Below are positions 59,683 to 64,000 of a DNA stretch of 64,000 bases, piece after piece. Source of the DNA: RPQJ01 sp963744735 (GTDB lineage Bacteria > Pseudomonadota > Gammaproteobacteria > Steroidobacterales > Steroidobacteraceae). The DNA lies in contig CAVUVH010000001.1 in NCBI GenBank assembly GCA_963744735.1, forward strand, positions 310,001-374,000, in the 5' to 3' direction. Position 1 is the stretch's first letter. Every line of letters starts with the position of its first letter. A program made the translations under genes and the position numbers. The notes under the pieces are model-generated. The model was not told where the DNA came from and made no database searches. It saw only the letters and a list, made by a program, of their open reading frames with translations.

Positions 59683-59756
59683 GCGGGTGTAGTTCAATGG
59701 TAGAACTGTAGCTTCCCAAGCTACTAACGTGGGTTCGATTCCCATCACCCGCTCCA
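59683..59756 (+). tRNA. tRNA-Gly (anticodon CCC)
   Basis: 74 nucleotides including an encoded CCA end. Acceptor stem GCGGGTG / CACCCGC, D arm GTTCAATGGTAGAAC, anticodon stem GTAGC / GCTAC with loop TTCCCAA (anticodon CCC, reading GGG), T arm with GTGGGTTCGATTCCCAT. Very close to E. coli glyU. A terminator is not evident after it. Confidence 0.97.
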
Positions 59757-59879
59757 CTTTCCCGCCAAAACGGATCACGCTTATCGAAGCGGACATTTGC
59801 GACCGCGTACTATCGGCCACAAGCAGTCGTACGAGGGGCGTGCCAACTTCAGTCGCTGCTCGAGAATCCCGGCGCGTTC

Positions 59880-60587
59880 TCAGCCGGAATCCGCGACGTC
59901 ACGCAGTCGCGCAGGGTCGTTCACGGTCAGCGACCTGTAGTCGAGGGTCACGAGTCGACGGCTCGAGAACTCTCGCACGACCCGACTGAACGTATTCCTG
60001 GAGACGTTGCTCAGCATCGCGAGCTCGGTCTGCGAAGCCGGAATCTCGGACGGCAGGTCGGCATCCGTAGCCGACGCCGAACGCCGGCCGGCCAGGCGCA
60101 GCAGGACGGCCGCGCAACGCGCCGAGGCATCGCGGATCAGCAGGTCGGCAGCGATCTGCATGGCGAGGTCCATGCTGTAGATCGGTTCGCGCCCGAGCTC
60201 GACGGACCACTCCGGGCGACGTCGAAGCAGTGCCCGCAGCTCGTCGCCCGGAACGCGCAGGAGGTTCACGTCGGTTCTCGCGACGGCGGTGACGACACGA
60301 CTCCGCTCGAGAAGCACTGGCACGATGCCGAACCAATCTCCGGGCCGCAGCATGTGCAGCAGCACCGCATCCGGATGGGTGAACTTGCTCTGCACGGTGA
60401 CCACACCGGAGCTGATACCGAAGACGTCCTGCCCGACGTCGTCCGCCTGATAGATCACGCTGCCGGCTGCGTAGAACTTCGGGCGCCCCAGCGCGAGGAA
60501 CTCGCGCCTGAAGCGCGGCGTGCAGTCCGCGAACCACCCACGGATCGGGAAGCAGGATTCGACGGTCGCACCGCTGGACTTGGTCAT
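59880..60587 (-). CDS. Crp/Fnr family transcriptional regulator
   Basis: 235 residues from ATG 60587 (MTKSSGATVESCF). Cyclic-nucleotide-type beta-barrel (FYAAGSVIYQADDVGQDVFGISSGVVTVQ, MLRPGDWFGIVPVL), a dimer helix, and a C-terminal winged helix-turn-helix (EIPASQTELAMLSNVSRNTFSRVVREF). No cysteine cluster for an iron-sulfur centre of the FNR type. Divergent from the alkylsulfatase gene, with a 13-bp palindrome between them. It probably controls that gene and itself. Confidence 0.88.
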   Translation of the reverse strand: MTKSSGATVESCFPIRGWFADCTPRFRREFLALGRPKFYAAGSVIYQADDVGQDVFGISSGVVTVQSKFTHPDAVLLHMLRPGDWFGIVPVLLERSRVVTAVARTDVNLLRVPGDELRALLRRRPEWSVELGREPIYSMDLAMQIAADLLIRDASARCAAVLLRLAGRRSASATDADLPSEIPASQTELAMLSNVSRNTFSRVVREFSSRRLVTLDYRSLTVNDPARLRDVADSG

Positions 60588-60610
60588 ATCGATAGCGACT
60601 GTACCATTTT

Positions 60611-60623
60611 GTGCAAAGTGCAC
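60611..60623. promoter_or_regulatory. palindrome GTGCA-N3-TGCAC, possible Crp/Fnr-type site
   Basis: A perfect inverted repeat, GTGCA-AAG-TGCAC, in the 112-base gap between the divergent Crp/Fnr gene and the alkylsulfatase gene. Its spacing is shorter than the Crp consensus, so it is only a candidate operator for the neighbouring regulator. Confidence 0.35.
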
Positions 60624-60699
60624 CCCGGGGCCGTGGTATCTGGCTGCCGTGAGAGCGCGCATTGACGCGTCGCGTGTGCCGAACCCCGAAGGACCAGCC

Positions 60700-62586
60700 A
60701 TGACCAACCGTATTCTCTTGATCCTGGCCTGTGCATCAACTGCATTGGCACCGTCGCTCGCCGCCCGCGCCCAGTCGACGGACCGCGCCGCCGCACAACC
60801 GGCGGCATCCTGGAGCAGCCGGTCGCTGACCATGGAGACGGTCACCGGTCCTAACGGAGTCATCACGACCGACACAGCGCTCACCGCCAACGCGCGAATG
60901 GGCATTACGGATTCGAAAGTCGCCGAGCAGGTCGCCCCAGGCGTGTACGCCCTGCGCGGCTGGGGCATCGCGCACAGCTTCGCCATCGAAGCGCCGAACG
61001 GATGGATCATCGTCGACACCGGCGATTCCACCCGCGCCGCGGCCGAAATGCGCGAGACGCTCGAGCAGACGCTCGGCCACAAGATCAAGGTGGCCGCGAT
61101 CCTGCTCACGCACTGGCACTACGCCGACGGCACCGGTGCGTGGCTGGACGACGGCACGGAGATCTGGGGACATGAATACCTGGACCGCAACCGCAGTGCC
61201 TCCGGCGGGGTCAACGTCCTGGGCGGCGTCACCCAGTCACGGGCGATCGCGCAGTTCGGCGTCTTTCATCCCACGACGGGTCCCGACGCATTCCCGAACG
61301 CGATGAGTTTCACGCCAGAGAAGTTCCTGGCCGTGTCGAGCTACCAACCGCCGACGAAGCTCTTCCCGGACGGCAAGGTCGTCGACGTCGTGATCGCCGG
61401 CGAGCCGGTCCAGGTCGCGCCAGCTCGCACGGACACGACGGACAGCGTCGCGTTCTATTTCCCGCAGCGGCGCCTGCTCGTGACCAACTTCCTGGTGATC
61501 GACACCATCTTCAACATCTACACGCTGCGCGGCGGCACGTATCGAAATCCCGAGATCCTGGTCAATGACGCCCGCTGGGTCGAGTCCAAGAACGCGGAGA
61601 TCCTGCTGGACATCCACGGGCCGACGCACAAGGGCGAGAAGGCCGTGCGGGAGGCGGTCGAGCGCTCCGTCGACTCGGTGCAGATCATCCACGACCAGAC
61701 GCTGCGCCTGATCGCCAGCGGCCTCGGCCCCCGGGAGGCGGCCGAGACGCTGTACATGCCGCGCCGCCTGCGCGAAGGGCGCGAGGCGTACGGGCAGGTC
61801 GAGAGTCACGTTCGGCAGGTCTACAACGGCAACCTCGGCTGGTTCGACGGCGACGTCTACCAGATCAATCCGCTGTCGGTCCGGGAAGAAGCGGAACGCA
61901 CGGTGCAGGCGATGGGCGGCCGCGCCGCGGTGCAGAAGATGGCCACGCAGGCGGTCGCCGACGGCGGGTTCGCCGGCTGGCGCTGGGGGCTCAAGCTCAC
62001 CTCGCTGCTGCTGACGCTGGACCCCGCCGATGCGGCGGCCCAAAAGACGCGCGCGACGGCCGCCCGCGCCCTCGGTCAGCGCACTGACTCCGCCAACGCG
62101 CGGGGCTTCTACATCACCGAGGCGCTGCAGATGGAGGGTAAGCTTCTGATGCAGGGGCAGCCGGTCACGCTGGATGCGATCCGGACGTTCCTGAATACGC
62201 CGCGCGCCGACCAGTTGGCGCGCGCCTCCCTCGACCAGAACCTGCAGTTCGTCCGCTACCTCGTCGATCCGCGCAAGGCCGAGGGCCAGCGTCTCGTCTT
62301 CACTATCGCAGCCGAGGGCGATCCGCAGATCAGGCAGGTCGAATTGCGCAACAGCGTACTCGTGATCTCCCCGGTCGCCTCCCGGGGCGCTCGTCACGTC
62401 GACGTGACGCGGAGCGAGTTGGCCGACTTCGTGCTCGGCAAGGGCGCCCCGGCGAGGGGCGGCGACGCGCTGGCCGAACTGGATCGCGTGCTGGATCGAA
62501 GCCGGATGCTGCCTCCATCGACGGCCACGCCGGCGCTGCTCGGTGCGAAAGGTGACCTGAAATACAACGATGGTCTGGAGCACTGA
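60700..62586 (+). CDS. alkylsulfatase-like MBL-fold enzyme
   Basis: 628 residues. Signal peptide (MTNRILLILACASTALAPSLAARA). Metallo-beta-lactamase domain: IIVDTGDSTRAAAEM, the metal-site region LTHWHYADGTGAW, and IHGPTHKGEKAV; the usual HxHxDH reads HWHYADG, so one histidine and the spacing differ. An alkylsulfatase dimerisation domain (GLGPREAAETLYMPRRL; NLGWFDGDVYQINPLS) and a C-terminal SCP2-like domain (DPRKAEGQRLVFTIAA) follow, matching SdsA1/BDS1 architecture and length. Would cleave alkyl sulfate surfactants if metal binding holds. ATG 60700 with GAAGGA upstream. Next to a FadL-type porin and a Crp/Fnr regulator. Confidence 0.85.
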   Translation: MTNRILLILACASTALAPSLAARAQSTDRAAAQPAASWSSRSLTMETVTGPNGVITTDTALTANARMGITDSKVAEQVAPGVYALRGWGIAHSFAIEAPNGWIIVDTGDSTRAAAEMRETLEQTLGHKIKVAAILLTHWHYADGTGAWLDDGTEIWGHEYLDRNRSASGGVNVLGGVTQSRAIAQFGVFHPTTGPDAFPNAMSFTPEKFLAVSSYQPPTKLFPDGKVVDVVIAGEPVQVAPARTDTTDSVAFYFPQRRLLVTNFLVIDTIFNIYTLRGGTYRNPEILVNDARWVESKNAEILLDIHGPTHKGEKAVREAVERSVDSVQIIHDQTLRLIASGLGPREAAETLYMPRRLREGREAYGQVESHVRQVYNGNLGWFDGDVYQINPLSVREEAERTVQAMGGRAAVQKMATQAVADGGFAGWRWGLKLTSLLLTLDPADAAAQKTRATAARALGQRTDSANARGFYITEALQMEGKLLMQGQPVTLDAIRTFLNTPRADQLARASLDQNLQFVRYLVDPRKAEGQRLVFTIAAEGDPQIRQVELRNSVLVISPVASRGARHVDVTRSELADFVLGKGAPARGGDALAELDRVLDRSRMLPPSTATPALLGAKGDLKYNDGLEH

Positions 62587-62665
62587 CCGCGCTTCGTACG
62601 TGTGCGCCAGTGACGGTGGTCGCGGAGTCCGGTGCAGTCAGTCGCAAACCATCAGAGGATCGATC

Positions 62666-63990
62666 ATGACCGATGTACGCAGGGCAGTTCGGGCAGGCTC
62701 AGCGACGGCTGCATTCGCGGCGACAGCCCTCATCGCCAGCACCGCCCAGGCCGGCGGGCTGCTGCTCTACGAGTTCGGCACGGCCGAGCCAGGACTCGCC
62801 GCGGCCGGCTATGCCGCGCGTGCGCAGGATGCATCGACGGCGTTCACGAACCCGGCCGGCATGACGCGCCTCGACGGCACGCAAGTGCTCGTGGGCGGCC
62901 AGCTGATGTGGCTGAACACGCAGTTCTCGGTCGATGGCGACACCTCGCCCGGCCTGGGCAGCGGCGACGGCGGCCGCGCGTTCGGCTCGAACGGTTACGT
63001 CCCGGGCGGCGGCGCCTTCCTGACGCATCGCGTGTCGCCCGATCTCGCGCTGGGCTTCGCCGTGGCGGGCAACTTCGGCTCCATGCTGGACTACGAAGAC
63101 GACTGGGTGGGTCGCTACCGCGTGCAGGACGCCGACCTCGTCGGCGTATCCGTCATGCCGTCGATCGCGTATCGCGTGAACGACAAGCTGTCGCTCGGCG
63201 CGGGCATCAACGGCATGTACGGCATGTTCGACCAGAAGGTCGCGATCAACAACGCGGTGCCGTCGCTGGGCGACGGTCGCCTCGAGATCGACGACAACAC
63301 CTGGGGCTGGGGCGGCAATGTCGGCGTGCTGTACGAGCCGACGCCGGGCACGCGCCTCGGGCTCACGTACACGTCGGAGATCGACCTCGATTTCAGCGGC
63401 CCGTGCGAAGTTCTCGGGGATCGGGCCGATCCTGACCGCACTGCTGCAGTCGCGCGGCCTGCTCGATGCGCGCGTGGATGTCGGCGCCAAGGTGCCGCAG
63501 CAGGTGATGGGGAGCGTGTACACGCGAGATCAACGACCGCTGGGCCCTGATGGGCAACGTCGGCTGGCAGGACTGGTCGGAGTTCGGCGAGGTCGAGATC
63601 GGCATCGACAACACGCAGAACCCGCTCAGCCTCACCAACCCGCTGTCGTTCGACGACACCTGGCACGTCGCGGTGGGCGCGCAGTACCGCCCGAACGATC
63701 AGTGGAAAGTGAACGTCGGCCTCGCCTACGACTCGGGGTTCCAGGACGGCAACGACGTCTCGCCGCTGTTCCCGGTCAATTCCGCGTGGCGGCTTGGCGC
63801 CGGCGGCGAAAAGCAGGCCAGCGAATCATTCAAGTGGGGATTCACGACGGAGCTGCTCTACGGCGGCAACATCGACGTGGACAAGCGCAGCACACTGCCC
63901 CCGGTGCTCGGCGGGCGCGGCAACCTGGTGGGGTCGTACGACCAGACGCTGTCCGTCGTGCTGACCGTGTACGGCAACTGGGCCCTGTGA
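62666..63990 (+). CDS. OmpP1/FadL/TodX family outer-membrane protein (two frameshifts)
   Basis: About 440 residues over two frame changes (near 63405 and 63520). Signal peptide (SATAAFAATALIASTAQA). FadL family marks: LYEFGTAEPGLAAAGYAARAQDASTAFTNPAGMTRL at the N-terminal hatch, GGAFLTHRVSPDLALGFAVAGNFG, then beta-strands to the C-terminal VVLTVYGNWAL. Such porins pass hydrophobic molecules across the outer membrane. Lies 79 bases after the alkylsulfatase gene on the same strand, so it may import the released or sulfated alkyl chains. Confidence 0.85.
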
Positions 63991-64000
63991 CCGGGCGACA

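Noticed and set aside
59683..59756. A tRNA-linked integrated element
   Set aside because: No integrase, and no repeat of the tRNA 3' end elsewhere in the window.

Overview
The window is high-GC DNA from a gammaproteobacterium. Gene content and order point that way: leftward ftsY-ftsE-ftsX with rpoH nearby, rsmD-coaD, radC then rpmB-rpmG-mutM, coaBC-dut, and divergent pyrE/xthA followed by ampG. A tRNA-Gly(CCC) close to E. coli glyU, an RpoH sigma factor and an AmpG permease agree. The order and dispersed repeats resemble deep-branching, Xanthomonadales/Nevskiales/Steroidobacter-like lineages, but I cannot place the genus.

Layout. 0-10.7 kb: an ion channel, a SIMPL protein, glutaryl-CoA dehydrogenase, an ACT-domain malic enzyme, an OmpA-like lipoprotein, rpoH with a CIRCE-like operator, and the ftsYEX cluster. 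10.8-13 kb: a badly frameshifted Pla-1/VolA-type lipase. 13-25 kb: an almost error-free housekeeping block (rsmD, coaD, radC, rpmBG, mutM, coaBC, dut, pyrE, xthA, ampG, Rieske protein, marC, trmB, HdeD-like). 25-38 kb: assorted enzymes and regulators (FAD dehydrogenase, YcaQ-like DNA glycosylase, M20 peptidase, rhlE, extradiol dioxygenase, GST, LysR, ExoD, amidohydrolase, Na+/Ca2+ exchanger). 38.7-50.6 kb: a leftward operon-like run of ECF sigma factor, caspase-like protease, trypsin-like protease with calcium-type repeats, single-pass membrane protein and a giant TPR-CHAT protease. 50.8-54.7 kb: two paralogous exported beta-sandwich proteins (one divergent from the operon, one beside an LCAT-like lipase) and a two-gene unit with DUF3916. 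54.8-59.6 kb: a lipoprotein, a DUF2298 membrane protein, GtrA and a GtrB-like glycosyltransferase. 59.7 kb: tRNA-Gly. 59.9-64 kb: a Crp/Fnr regulator divergent from an alkylsulfatase-like MBL enzyme and a FadL-type porin.

The most unusual element is the 12-kb set at 38.7-50.6 kb: three proteases, all with export signals, behind an ECF sigma factor and a candidate membrane anti-sigma factor. It looks like an envelope-located, sigma-controlled proteolytic system. Its function is inferred from domains only.

Caution on sequence quality: about 20 genes, including core ones such as ftsE, are interrupted by single-base insertions or deletions whose two sides are both well conserved. I read most of these as consensus errors and annotated the reconstructed genes across them.
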